Positions 1 through 8,516 of a stretch of DNA of 44,795 bases are shown here, piece after piece. Under the pieces are notes generated by a model. That model was not told the origin of the DNA and made no database searches. It saw nothing but the letters and a program-made list of their open reading frames with translations. The position numbers were made by a program, and so were the translations under genes. This DNA is from Alistipes sp. (GTDB lineage Bacteria; Bacteroidota; Bacteroidia; Bacteroidales; Rikenellaceae). The stretch covers positions 1-44,795 of the forward strand of contig JAFQTX010000021.1 in the NCBI GenBank assembly GCA_017408825.1, in the 5' to 3' direction. Within the stretch, counting starts at the first letter, position 1. Every line of letters starts with the position of its first letter.

Positions 1-251
1 TACGTCCGCTAACGAATTATCCATAGCAATGAGCAGTACGTTTTAGTACAGCCCATCGCTATGCAATTCGCCGAGCGTTGTATCTAATGCCTTCTGACGG
101 CAAAATATGCTCGCCCTCAAAATGCTCATTTACGCTTAGTAAACTCCGCTTTTTCGGGCTTCGCAGGCCTAAAACTACATCTTTTTATTCAACCTCATGA
201 CAAAGTGGGCGGCTAATTTACTTTTTAGTCACCCCCCCCTCTTGGTATCTA
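1..251. other. Left-edge non-coding block with nested inverted repeats
   Basis: I see no complete gene here. Bases 7-77 form an extended imperfect palindrome. The core arms are 22-39 and 46-63, around a 6-base loop; outer arms CGAATT (13-18)/AATTCG (65-70) and CGCT (7-10)/AGCG (74-77) continue the pairing. On the minus strand two of the three core mismatches become G-U wobbles, so an RNA read leftward would fold better. A second small hairpin pairs TTTAC (129-133) with GTAAA (139-143). Eight C residues occupy 232-239, 12 bases past the peroxidase stop. A short minus frame starting with ATG at 24 runs off the left edge, and a plus frame entering from the left stops at 44-46; neither is long enough to call. 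The block could be a dispersed intergenic repeat or a structured 3' region. Confidence 0.5.
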
Positions 252-1673
252 TTAATGGTGGTCGTGGTCGGCATCGAGCGTTACACCATACTCGTTAGGG
301 TTGGTGAGCTTCACACCCTTATACTCACCCGTGAGTGTGCGTAGGAAGGCTGTGATCGTTGCGGCCTCCTCCTCCGTGATGTCTACGTCAGACTGATAGC
401 GTGCCATATCTGCTACTGCCTCCTCCATGGTCTCACGTGTGCCATCGTGGTAGTATGGCCAGGTAAGCTCCACGTTGCGTAGTCCTGGAACCTTGAAGCG
501 GTGGCGGTCACGCTCCTCCTTAGTCTGCTTGAAACGGCCGTTATCCTCCTCGGTGAGCTCCTCGCCACGAACCTCGAAATAGTGGCGGCGAAGACCCATA
601 AGCTCATACGACTGGCCGCCGAGGTTCTGACCTATGTGGCACGTTGCGCAGCTATACTTCTTAAATAGCTCGTAGCCCTCAAGCTCCTGGGCGGTGATAG
701 CCTCGTTGTCGCCACGCAACCACTTGTCGAAACGTGAGTTAGGGGTGTTCAACGTGCGCTCAAACTCCTCGATAGCATTTGTGAGGTTGGCCTCCGAGAG
801 TCCATCGGGATATACTTTGGTGAACTTAGCTACAAACTCCTTGTCGGCCTGAAGCTTGGCGATAATCTCGTCAAACGATGTTGAGGCCATCTCCACAGGG
901 TTGAGTGGAGGTCCTGCAGCCTGCTCTGCGAGGGTCTTGGCACGACCATCCCAGAACTGCACGAAGTTGTACGCCGAGTTGTAGACCGTAGGGGCATTAA
1001 CGCCACCAAGCTGGTCGTTCACACCGTGTGAGTAGCGGTGGTTATCTACACCGCCAGTCTTAAGGTCGTGGCACGTAGCGCACGATACGGTGTTGTCCAC
1101 CGATAGGCGTGGGTCGTGGTAGAGCAGGAAGCCCAACTCAGCCTTGGCCTCGTCGATATTCTTAGACTCGGCAATAGGGCGCACAGGCTCGCCGGCACGA
1201 TCACCCTCAAGGCCGTCGGCATAGTACTCCATACGGAAGTTCTTAGCCCAGTCGGCCACAATCTCAGCCTTAGCCTCTGTCGATTGGCTACCCCAATGCA
1301 CAAGGTAGTACTTTGCTGCAGGCATTGTGCCGTCGGCGATGACCTTCTCGACCTTGGCAACATCTACGGGATTAGGTGTTGTGTCATCCTCCAGAGCCTT
1401 CACGAAAGGCTCGATGTCGTATGCACGATAGCCCTCCTCAATATCCGCAGTCACAAGGCTTCCCACCACTGGGAAGTCGGCGTAGAAGGGTTTGGGGACA
1501 TCCTTCGAATGGCAGCTCATACAGCCACCCTCGTCGATGATAGCAGCTACACGGTCACGTGGAGCAAGCTCCTCAGATGGGGGCGTGAGCGTGATGAAGT
1601 AGACGCCAACGAGCACAACAGCAACTACGATGAGCGCTATTGATACGTTCTTAAAGGTAAAAAGTCTCTTCAT
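252..1673 (-). CDS. Membrane-anchored tri-haem cytochrome c peroxidase
   Basis: Predicted periplasmic peroxidase that reduces H2O2 with electrons from the quinol pool or a cytochrome. Residues 9-30 are an uncleaved-looking N-terminal membrane anchor. Three CxxCH haem sites are visible: CMSCH (51-55) in an extra N-terminal haem domain, CATCH (198-202) and CATCH (342-346) in the two domains of the classical di-haem peroxidase. The family signature runs from FKVPGLRNV to PYYHDG (393-411). Tri-haem members such as E. coli YhjA and the quinol peroxidase of Aggregatibacter use the extra haem to accept electrons from quinol; that role is inferred here. The protein ends in a short Asp/His tail (DADHDHH), possibly metal-binding. 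The gene lies 125 bp after the cytochrome c maturase that would attach its haems. I saw no exact promoter consensus in that gap, so the two may be cotranscribed. Confidence 0.93.
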   Translation of the reverse strand: MKRLFTFKNVSIALIVVAVVLVGVYFITLTPPSEELAPRDRVAAIIDEGGCMSCHSKDVPKPFYADFPVVGSLVTADIEEGYRAYDIEPFVKALEDDTTPNPVDVAKVEKVIADGTMPAAKYYLVHWGSQSTEAKAEIVADWAKNFRMEYYADGLEGDRAGEPVRPIAESKNIDEAKAELGFLLYHDPRLSVDNTVSCATCHDLKTGGVDNHRYSHGVNDQLGGVNAPTVYNSAYNFVQFWDGRAKTLAEQAAGPPLNPVEMASTSFDEIIAKLQADKEFVAKFTKVYPDGLSEANLTNAIEEFERTLNTPNSRFDKWLRGDNEAITAQELEGYELFKKYSCATCHIGQNLGGQSYELMGLRRHYFEVRGEELTEEDNGRFKQTKEERDRHRFKVPGLRNVELTWPYYHDGTRETMEEAVADMARYQSDVDITEEEAATITAFLRTLTGEYKGVKLTNPNEYGVTLDADHDHH

Positions 1674-1798
1674 AATCTTTTTGTTTTTTAAGGTAACTTT
1701 ATCTGGTTATATCTATTTTAACACGATAAAGATAATACATTTTTTTGAAACGCAAAAATTATGTTGCCAAAATAATGATATTTTGAACCTTTTGAGGG

Positions 1799-4039
1799 CT
1801 ATGCGTAGCTATGCATGCCGCCGAGGATGAAGTTTACGCCGAAGTATGTTATAAGCACAGCAAGGAAGGCTACGATGGTGAGGATATGCAGCGTCATAGG
1901 CTTGCGCAGTGCCCCCAGCGAGCCACTATGTATCAAGGCAGCGTAGATGAGCATCGTGATGAGCGCCCACACCTCCTTAGGATCCCAGCCCCAATATCTA
2001 CCCCACGACACATTTGCCCACACGGCGCCGATGAAGATGCCTATGGCCAGCAGCATCACTGCAGGGTAGAGCATTATGCGGCTTACGACGCTGAGATACT
2101 CTATCTCGGAGGCTGCCTCCTTGCCACGTGTGAGGTGTAGCACCACGGCGGTAATGCCGTTGAGTAGGGTGAATGCCAGCAGCGTGTAGGATATCATTAT
2201 CACCATCACGTGTATGCTGAGCAGTGGAGACTGTAGTACGGGCATCAGCTGGGTGATACGTGGCGACGCCTCACCGAGCATAGCCACAAGGAGTGTGAAA
2301 CCTGCGACAAGCAGTCCGAAGGGTAGTGCCATACGGAACTTACGCCCCACAGCGAGTGTTAGCACCACGCTACACCACGACATAAACTGCATCGTCTCAT
2401 AGCCGTTAGCCAGAGGTATGTGTCCCGAGATATAGTAGCGTAGGCCTATATGTAGGCTTAAGTATAATAGTAGTAGTGAGAGCACGACGTAGCTCGCACC
2501 ACACATACAGCGCATCACTCTCGACTCGCTGTTGCGCACGTTGCAGAGGAGAATGAAGCATATGATGCCCAGTGTGAGGCAGAACATAGCCAGTGGGCGG
2601 TTGTAGTTCATTGCATTATATAGCTTCTCGGCGCTGAGCCTTGACTCTGAGGGCATTGCCTCGGCTCGCTTACGCTGATATAGCGCTACATTGCCCATAA
2701 ACTCCTGAATGGTTGCATAGTCACCACTCATTGCCGCCTCGGCCACAAGGTTCATACCCTTGTGGATGAATAGCGCCTCATCATGGGGCATATCCTGAGG
2801 TAGAGGGTCTGCGAGCGAGTACCATACGCACTCACCCTCGGCATCTGTATAGGGGTATATTTTGAGCAGTGTACCCATACAGAGCATACTCACAAGGTTA
2901 AACTTCTCGTTTGCCAGCTCGGCATTTTGACGGTTTACCTTTGCCTCGCCACGCAGTGCCTTATCGAGTTTATAGCCATCTGCCGACATATAGTCCACAA
3001 GGCGGGCATACTTACCCTCAATGCCGAGGATCTGGGCAATGTCGCCACCCTTAATCTTTATCATCGGCTCGAGCTTCCAATCCTCGTAGAAGAAAAACCA
3101 TCCGGTGAGCACCTGCTCGGCACTTAAGCCTCGGTACTCGGCCTTGCCATATAGCTTAGAGGTAAACTCCACGGCGAGCGTCTCGAGGGGGGCTATGCGG
3201 TCGTTGTGATATACGCATATGTCGCAGAAAGCATCTGCCGCCTCCTTAGATAGGGTCTTGGGCATAGACGACGCCTCGGCACGAGCCTCGAAGCCTGATA
3301 GAGAGAGTGTTGCGAGTAGTACGATGGCCGATAGTCGGCGCAGTGCGGGGTGGCGCAACAGAGCTCTAAACATCGAGTTGGGCTCGAGAAAGAAGACGAG
3401 GCACGCAAAGAGCAGCATCGCATAGCCGATGTAGGTTATCACTATGCCATATGGGTCGTAGGTGATCATCAGCGTCGAGCCTTTGGCGTCGGGGTCGTAG
3501 CCAGACTGATAGATGCGGTGGCCACGGTGACGCACGATATTATTCATCGACACCTCACCCTTATGCTCACCCTTCGTATCGCTAATAGTTATATGGCTGA
3601 TATAGTCCATTGGGGCGAATGTGCCCTCGTAGAACTTAAGCTCAAAGTCGTCGAGTGTCAGTTCGAAGCCAAGCTCCTCGCTACCTCCGCCACGTAGCTG
3701 ATATGTTGTGACGCTCTCACCCTCGCGTATACGTATCGCTCCCTCACGACCCGTAAGGTGCGTGGTGAGTGCTCCGACCAGTATCACAGCAAACGAGAGA
3801 TGTAGTAGCAGTATGCGCCAGCGGCGGTGTATGCCGCATGTGACGATGTATGCCAAAGCACTGATGGCCGACACGCCCCATAGGACTATCATCCACGGTG
3901 CTGTATATATCTTGCTCAGCACCAACTCTGTGCCGTGCATCTTCTCTACGATGGTAGCCCCCATCATCGCCACTACGATAATGGCGAGTGTGCCGAACGA
4001 GAGTAGCTTAAGTATAGGTTTTAGTTTTGCGTTCTGCAT
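1799..4039 (-). CDS. ccsBA: Fused ResB-CcsA cytochrome c maturation protein (system II)
   Basis: Exports haem and ligates it to CxxCH motifs of c-type cytochromes in the periplasm. The N-terminal third (about 1-230) is ResB/CcsB-like, with helices near 10-30, 45-65, 72-92 and 200-220. A long periplasmic stretch follows (about 255-490). The C-terminal third is CcsA, with the haem-handling WWD motif WGRYWGWDPKEVW near 679-691 and conserved His residues in the flanking helices. The 746-aa length fits the fused CcsBA seen in Bacteroidota. It has its own TATCTTTG promoter (4070-4077), just after the terminator of the upstream operon. It sits between two probable clients, the di-haem oxidoreductase and the tri-haem peroxidase. 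Confidence 0.93.
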   Translation of the reverse strand: MQNAKLKPILKLLSFGTLAIIVVAMMGATIVEKMHGTELVLSKIYTAPWMIVLWGVSAISALAYIVTCGIHRRWRILLLHLSFAVILVGALTTHLTGREGAIRIREGESVTTYQLRGGGSEELGFELTLDDFELKFYEGTFAPMDYISHITISDTKGEHKGEVSMNNIVRHRGHRIYQSGYDPDAKGSTLMITYDPYGIVITYIGYAMLLFACLVFFLEPNSMFRALLRHPALRRLSAIVLLATLSLSGFEARAEASSMPKTLSKEAADAFCDICVYHNDRIAPLETLAVEFTSKLYGKAEYRGLSAEQVLTGWFFFYEDWKLEPMIKIKGGDIAQILGIEGKYARLVDYMSADGYKLDKALRGEAKVNRQNAELANEKFNLVSMLCMGTLLKIYPYTDAEGECVWYSLADPLPQDMPHDEALFIHKGMNLVAEAAMSGDYATIQEFMGNVALYQRKRAEAMPSESRLSAEKLYNAMNYNRPLAMFCLTLGIICFILLCNVRNSESRVMRCMCGASYVVLSLLLLYLSLHIGLRYYISGHIPLANGYETMQFMSWCSVVLTLAVGRKFRMALPFGLLVAGFTLLVAMLGEASPRITQLMPVLQSPLLSIHVMVIMISYTLLAFTLLNGITAVVLHLTRGKEAASEIEYLSVVSRIMLYPAVMLLAIGIFIGAVWANVSWGRYWGWDPKEVWALITMLIYAALIHSGSLGALRKPMTLHILTIVAFLAVLITYFGVNFILGGMHSYA

Positions 4040-4069
4040 ATTTCTTAGTCGATACCTGAGTTACACCCA

Positions 4070-4077
4070 CAAAGATA
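4070..4077 (-). promoter_or_regulatory. Promoter -7 box for ccsBA
   Basis: On the minus strand this reads TATCTTTG, an exact match to the Bacteroidota -7 consensus TAnnTTTG. It is about 30 bases upstream of the ccsBA ATG and directly downstream of the terminator at 4091-4126, so ccsBA probably starts a new transcription unit. No clear -33 TTG is present; the spacer is taken up by the T-tract. Confidence 0.65.
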
Positions 4078-4090
4078 CATCTTTTAGGGT

Positions 4091-4126
4091 AAAAAAACGA
4101 GGCTAACCATATTTTAGTCAGCCCCG
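4091..4126 (-). terminator. Intrinsic terminator after the di-haem oxidoreductase
   Basis: On the minus strand an 11-bp stem (arms 4116-4126 and 4098-4108, including G-U wobbles) closes a 7-base loop and is followed by seven T (4091-4097). It begins 7 bases after the oxidoreductase stop codon. This is a textbook Rho-independent terminator and defines the 3' end of the porin-imelysin-oxidoreductase operon. Confidence 0.85.
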
Positions 4127-4132
4127 CTTGTG

Positions 4133-5782
4133 TTAGATTGCGTCGATAAACTTAACTATCGCATCACGATCTGCTTTGCTAAGCTCACGGAAGTTCTCTA
4201 CCGAGTAGCGTGCGTCGCTCTCGGCAGCACCATGCCACATGATAGCCTCAATCACGTTACGCGCTCTGCAGTCGTGCATACGGTCTGCCGTAGGCGAGCC
4301 TGTAGCCTTCTGGTGTAGACCACGACCCCAAAGAGGTGTTGTGCGACACCAACCTGTGCGTATGTCGTTGACCATGCATAGCTTGTGCTGTACCATGTCG
4401 GTGTAGGGCCAAATCTTCTGATGGGGGTAACGTGGAAGCTCCGAGCCATCGAAGAAGCGTGCAGGGTCACGTACATAGTCATCGCCCGTAGTCCATGATG
4501 GACGGTGGCAGTAGGCACAGCCAATCTCTTCGAAAAGCTCCTTGCCACGCTTTACATCCTCATCATGCACATCACGTGCTGCAGGAACAGCCAGGCCTCG
4601 GTGCCATACCATAAGGTCGGTATACTCCTGATCGCTAACTTCTACGGGGAGGTTCTTTGATGTTAGGTATGCTGTGATGCGCTCCTCCATTGTACCCTCC
4701 CAGAACTCAGGATACTCCTTGTTGGGGTCTACCTTGGCGATATACTCCTCGAAACCAGCCTGAACATCTGGGTCAGCAGCTGAAGCCTTTACCCACGAGC
4801 CTGCAGCGTCGAGATAGTGGAACCTACGGTCGCTACGAGTAGCGTTTGTGATGTTCCAGAAGGCGTTAGCACCAGCACCATCCTGCAGTGGGCCTCGACT
4901 CATGGCATATGTGTAGCGACGCACGTATGGTGTTCCATCGCCACCCTGAGCGGTGTTCTTGTAGAAGTTCTTCCACTCGCCACCATCGAAGTATGCGGTG
5001 TTAAGGCCATTCTTCATATAGCCATCCTCCTCCTGCTTAGCCCACTCTGCAACGATATCCTCATCAGAGATGGCATCGAGCAAGCCTGTGCCGTAGATGC
5101 CGATTGTAGACTCGAGCTTCACACCATAGTTGCCCATCTCTTCGGCAGTGAGCGCACCCTCGTTGTAGGCATACACAGCCTCCATAGGCATTGTAACCTC
5201 AGGGTAGATTAGCTCGTAAGTCTCGCCATCAGGGAACTTATTGCCCCACTCGTCGGTGTGTGATAGCCACTGAATGTTTATCTTCGACTCGTCGACAGGA
5301 GCCTTGAATGGTGCTACAGCATGGCTCTGAGGCATACCTGCCAACCACGATACGTAGCCCTCGGTATCCTTGTTGTATACCACGAGGAGGTAGCCATTGC
5401 CTACCTCATCAGTACGGAATGTTCCTGCCTCCATGCGTTTACCATGGCCATAGCCAGGGTGACAGTGTAGACACGATGTGCGGATATATGCAGGGCCAAG
5501 GCCACCACGTGTGCCACCCACGTTTGACATAAATGGGTTCTCGAAGAGTGCCTCGCCATTCTTGAACGACTGATACATCGTAGCGCTCTCCACAACAGGT
5601 GTTGTAGGCTGCTCAAAGGCGTGAGATGTCTGAATATGTGTTGTGCCAAGCTCGCCACCGGTGTAGTACCACTCAGGAAGCTCTGCAATCGTGTTGTCGT
5701 CCTTATTGCCTGGTGTAGGCTCGTCCGTACGACAAGCCGATAGCATAGCTAAGGCAAGCAGTAAAAATATACTCTTTTTCAT
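4133..5782 (-). CDS. Di-haem oxidoreductase lipoprotein (DHOR/DUF1111 family)
   Basis: Predicted periplasmic or surface lipoprotein of the di-haem 'thiol oxidoreductase' family, whose true substrate is unsettled. A lipoprotein signal ends at LSAC with Cys17. Haem sites are CLHCH (104-108) and CAYCH (422-426). The family signature RTTPLWGRGL (480-489) is present, followed by an HDCRARNVIEAI segment. Extra Cys at 469, 479 and 505 could form disulfides. It lies 27 bp downstream of imelysin in one operon. Imelysin genes are often found beside DHOR genes (for example in Pseudomonas), so joint work in metal or redox handling is likely. Haem attachment would depend on the neighbouring CcsBA. Confidence 0.9.
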   Translation of the reverse strand: MKKSIFLLLALAMLSACRTDEPTPGNKDDNTIAELPEWYYTGGELGTTHIQTSHAFEQPTTPVVESATMYQSFKNGEALFENPFMSNVGGTRGGLGPAYIRTSCLHCHPGYGHGKRMEAGTFRTDEVGNGYLLVVYNKDTEGYVSWLAGMPQSHAVAPFKAPVDESKINIQWLSHTDEWGNKFPDGETYELIYPEVTMPMEAVYAYNEGALTAEEMGNYGVKLESTIGIYGTGLLDAISDEDIVAEWAKQEEDGYMKNGLNTAYFDGGEWKNFYKNTAQGGDGTPYVRRYTYAMSRGPLQDGAGANAFWNITNATRSDRRFHYLDAAGSWVKASAADPDVQAGFEEYIAKVDPNKEYPEFWEGTMEERITAYLTSKNLPVEVSDQEYTDLMVWHRGLAVPAARDVHDEDVKRGKELFEEIGCAYCHRPSWTTGDDYVRDPARFFDGSELPRYPHQKIWPYTDMVQHKLCMVNDIRTGWCRTTPLWGRGLHQKATGSPTADRMHDCRARNVIEAIMWHGAAESDARYSVENFRELSKADRDAIVKFIDAI

Positions 5783-5809
5783 CTTTCTAAGTTTTTATGG
5801 TGTTGGGTG

Positions 5810-6970
5810 TTAGTTCTTTGAAAGCTCTGCATAGACACTCTCAAGGGCAGCCACAAGCTCGTTAACCTTGTCGATAGCATCTGTTGCCTCCTTGTCAGAT
5901 AGGTGCTGAGCAAAAGGCTCCTGGATACGACCGATATACTCCTTTGACTCATCGATGAGGGTCATAACCTCGGTGTCAAGCTCCGAGTTTACGCTCTTGA
6001 TGTAATCCGAGATTGATGCATCACCAGCCTTAGAGCCTGAGTATGCGTTCTTAATAGAGATGATATTACCCTGGAAGTCCACGATAGAATTTAGCGAGTA
6101 TGGACTCTCGATATAGTTACGATCGCCCACAGCATCGCCCTGCGCACCCTTTACAGGAGTACCCATCTTGGTGTTTGCCACCTCATCAGCTATTGTCACA
6201 CAGCCGTCAACAAGCTCCTCGGCAGCCTCCTGATAGGTCTTATAGAGGCTACCACCCTGGCCTGCAGTCTTCATGCTCTGGCCATAGTTGATAGAAGGCT
6301 CAAGCTCTGCCTCCTCCAAGAGTGTGCGCTTCTCGGCTGTTACGCCCTCCATGCCTGCCCATGCAGCCTCCAAACGTACGCACTGCTGTGCGAGGTCATC
6401 AGCAACAGCTACCAAGTAGATAAGTTCTGCCTCGGTGTAGTTGGTGTTGTGTGGGTTCGACACTGTACCATCCTCCGAAAGCTCAAAGAGCATATACTCT
6501 ACAGCGTGGAAGCCCAACAAGCCGTAGTTGATGTTGTTGTCGATAGACCACTCCTTGCCTGAGTTGATGTCTGCCAAGAGGTCGTCCATAGCGTTCTTAT
6601 CCAAAGGCCATGAGTCGATGTGTGGGTCGATGTTGTAGTCGGCAGCAGCGCCAAACAAGAATGCCTCGCTCTCCTCCCAGTAGCGGCGGCTCTCTTTCCA
6701 GTAGTTGCCCGCCTCGGCGATAAGCTCGGTAGTAAGTATGCCATCAGTGTGTGCCTGCTGAATCTCAGCACAAGCCTCGGCAAGGAGCAACGCATTGTCT
6801 GCCATGCCACGATATGTAGGCACTACTGTGTTGTCGATATATGCCTCAATGGCACTCTTGAACGCCTCCTCCTTAGAGTTCTGCTCAATGGGGGTGTTTG
6901 TGTTTGTCTCGCAAGCTACCAACGACATAGATAGTGCGAGTAGCGCAAAGATTGTAGATTTAGCTCTCAT
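5810..6970 (-). CDS. Imelysin-family lipoprotein
   Basis: Imelysin (M75, EfeO/IrpA-related) proteins are iron-regulated envelope proteins implicated in iron binding; peptidase activity is doubtful for most members. A lipoprotein signal is visible with Cys20. The helical domain begins near 35 and contains GFHAVEYMLFE (153-163), matching the GxHxxE imelysin signature with His155 and Glu158. The C-terminal half (about 290-386) is also helical, as expected for the two-bundle fold. It sits 26 bp after the porin and 27 bp before the di-haem oxidoreductase, in the middle of the operon. An iron-related role is inferred from family and context. Confidence 0.88.
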   Translation of the reverse strand: MRAKSTIFALLALSMSLVACETNTNTPIEQNSKEEAFKSAIEAYIDNTVVPTYRGMADNALLLAEACAEIQQAHTDGILTTELIAEAGNYWKESRRYWEESEAFLFGAAADYNIDPHIDSWPLDKNAMDDLLADINSGKEWSIDNNINYGLLGFHAVEYMLFELSEDGTVSNPHNTNYTEAELIYLVAVADDLAQQCVRLEAAWAGMEGVTAEKRTLLEEAELEPSINYGQSMKTAGQGGSLYKTYQEAAEELVDGCVTIADEVANTKMGTPVKGAQGDAVGDRNYIESPYSLNSIVDFQGNIISIKNAYSGSKAGDASISDYIKSVNSELDTEVMTLIDESKEYIGRIQEPFAQHLSDKEATDAIDKVNELVAALESVYAELSKN

Positions 6971-6996
6971 GATTGATTGATTTATGTGTGTTAATG

Positions 6997-8352
6997 TTAT
7001 TTGTTGCGCTTGAAGTAGCTGTTAAACAAGCCTGCGTAGGCTACACCTACCGAGATATATGGCTCGTTGTTATACTGCTTAGCGAGGATGCCCACGCCAT
7101 ACTCTGCCTTGATGACTATGTCGTTGATAGGGCGGTAGTTGATACCTACAACGATGCGCTGACGTGCGCACCACTTGGTATCCTGAATAGTGCCTTGGGT
7201 CTTAAACATCGAGTCGTAGTATTCGTAGCGGCCAAACAACCATAGCTGTTGCTCATCACGGCTGAGTCGTTGGCTTAGGCCGAAGAAGTTATATCCAAAC
7301 TCTACGCCTGTTGAGAGGGCATCCGATGCTACCGACTGCTTAGGCGAAACAGAGTCGTTACGCATCGACATGTTGAACTTGGTGATAAGTTCCGAGTCGC
7401 CAAGATGGCCATAGTCGAAGTTACCACGTAGGATAAAGTTATGGTCGTTGTATGCAAAGTCGAATGAACCTATTGCCACCGTACCCTTAACATCCCGATA
7501 ACGCTGTGAATCTGTTGCCGATAGGGTGTTCTTAAATGAGTTACCTACATAGCCGCTTAGCGATAGGCGCAGGCCCTTTACCGAGGTGTTGTCGATGCGG
7601 AAGGCACCGGCAAGCGTGTTTGCAATCTTAAACTCATAAGGCGAGCCTGCAGCGTTACCCACCCAATTTTGGCGGTTGAAGCGGTCGGAGTCAAGGCCGG
7701 GGAGTAGCATCGCCTCGTAGCGCCAATCTTCGGTCTTACCCCATAGGCTGATACCTGTCTGGTGCCATGTGCAAGGGAATATAGTGTTCTCGCCCTCAGG
7801 ACGCATATTTGTGAAAAACTCCGTAGGCATGTGGTACATGTTGGTAGCACCCACAGGCACGATGATATGTCCCATCTTGAGGTTAAGCTTGCCACCGAGC
7901 CATGATTTATTAATCCAGAACTGCTCGAGAACAACCTCGCCGCCACGTTCTACCTCCGACTCATATTCGCCGCCCTCTTCCTCTTCAATCTCTACGGCAC
8001 TACCTGTGCCACCATGCTCAAACTCAATCTCTGTGCCCAGCGACCAGCCACGACCAAAGTCATAGCCGAGCCATAACACCACGTGTGGGAGGTCAATGCG
8101 ACCATGCCCCTTATCCTTGGCATAGTTTGCCGCATCGGTGTAGCGCAGATACTTGTCGCTAAAGAAGTTGTGGGTATATACCACTTCGCCATAGCCACCT
8201 ATGCTTAGGCGTGAAGCACCCCTCTTAGCCTCTGGCTTCTCAGTCTGCTCCTTCTGGCCACCCTCTGTCACTGTAGGCTCATTAGCAAGTAGATTGGTTG
8301 TCGCTGCGACACTCATCGCAACGCAAAGTAGTAATGTTAAGAATCTTGTCAT
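6997..8352 (-). CDS. Outer-membrane porin (phosphate-selective porin O/P-like)
   Basis: Signal peptide (about 1-23), then a linker rich in Gln, Glu and Lys, then a beta-barrel of alternating amphipathic strands starting at LSIGGYGEVVY (49-59). The short periplasmic turns and long loops resemble the OprO/OprP-like porins common in Bacteroidota. An acidic loop (about 121-139) contains EIEEEEGGEYESEVE, unusual for a pore named after anion selectivity and suggestive of cation attraction. The last strand ends YAGLFNSYFKRNK. It is the first gene of the operon, with a promoter at 8399-8429. Substrate unknown; its coupling to imelysin makes a metal ion or chelate a reasonable guess. Confidence 0.82.
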   Translation of the reverse strand: MTRFLTLLLCVAMSVAATTNLLANEPTVTEGGQKEQTEKPEAKRGASRLSIGGYGEVVYTHNFFSDKYLRYTDAANYAKDKGHGRIDLPHVVLWLGYDFGRGWSLGTEIEFEHGGTGSAVEIEEEEGGEYESEVERGGEVVLEQFWINKSWLGGKLNLKMGHIIVPVGATNMYHMPTEFFTNMRPEGENTIFPCTWHQTGISLWGKTEDWRYEAMLLPGLDSDRFNRQNWVGNAAGSPYEFKIANTLAGAFRIDNTSVKGLRLSLSGYVGNSFKNTLSATDSQRYRDVKGTVAIGSFDFAYNDHNFILRGNFDYGHLGDSELITKFNMSMRNDSVSPKQSVASDALSTGVEFGYNFFGLSQRLSRDEQQLWLFGRYEYYDSMFKTQGTIQDTKWCARQRIVVGINYRPINDIVIKAEYGVGILAKQYNNEPYISVGVAYAGLFNSYFKRNK

Positions 8353-8398
8353 GTCACTCTATGTTTTAATTCTGTTTGCATAATAGAATTTCACGCTA

Positions 8399-8429
8399 CA
8401 AAAGTAGTGACACTCAGAGAATAGAACAA
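8399..8429 (-). promoter_or_regulatory. Promoter of the porin-imelysin-oxidoreductase operon
   Basis: On the minus strand the -7 box is TACTTTTG (8399-8406, TAnnTTTG) and a -33 TTG lies at 8427-8429 with a 20-base spacer. An inverted repeat, AATCCC (8428-8433)/GGGATT (8442-8447), overlaps the -33 element. It could be an operator, or a weak 3' hairpin for the upstream barrel gene. The leader before the porin ATG is about 45 bases. Confidence 0.6.
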
Positions 8430-8516
8430 TCCCTATTTTGGGGGATTTTTCACTGTTTAGGCTCTTATGGTGTGGTTGAGAAAGGCTATATGCCCATGTC
8501 TAATTTAGGTATATAG

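Noticed and set aside
1-46. Partial gene crossing the left edge
   Set aside because: A minus frame from ATG at 24 and a plus frame stopping at 44-46 are both open, but only 8 and 14 codons are visible, and both lie in the palindrome.
1116-1643. 175-codon open frame on the plus strand
   Set aside because: Lies wholly antisense to the cytochrome c peroxidase, which has three haem motifs and a full family match; no recognisable protein features.
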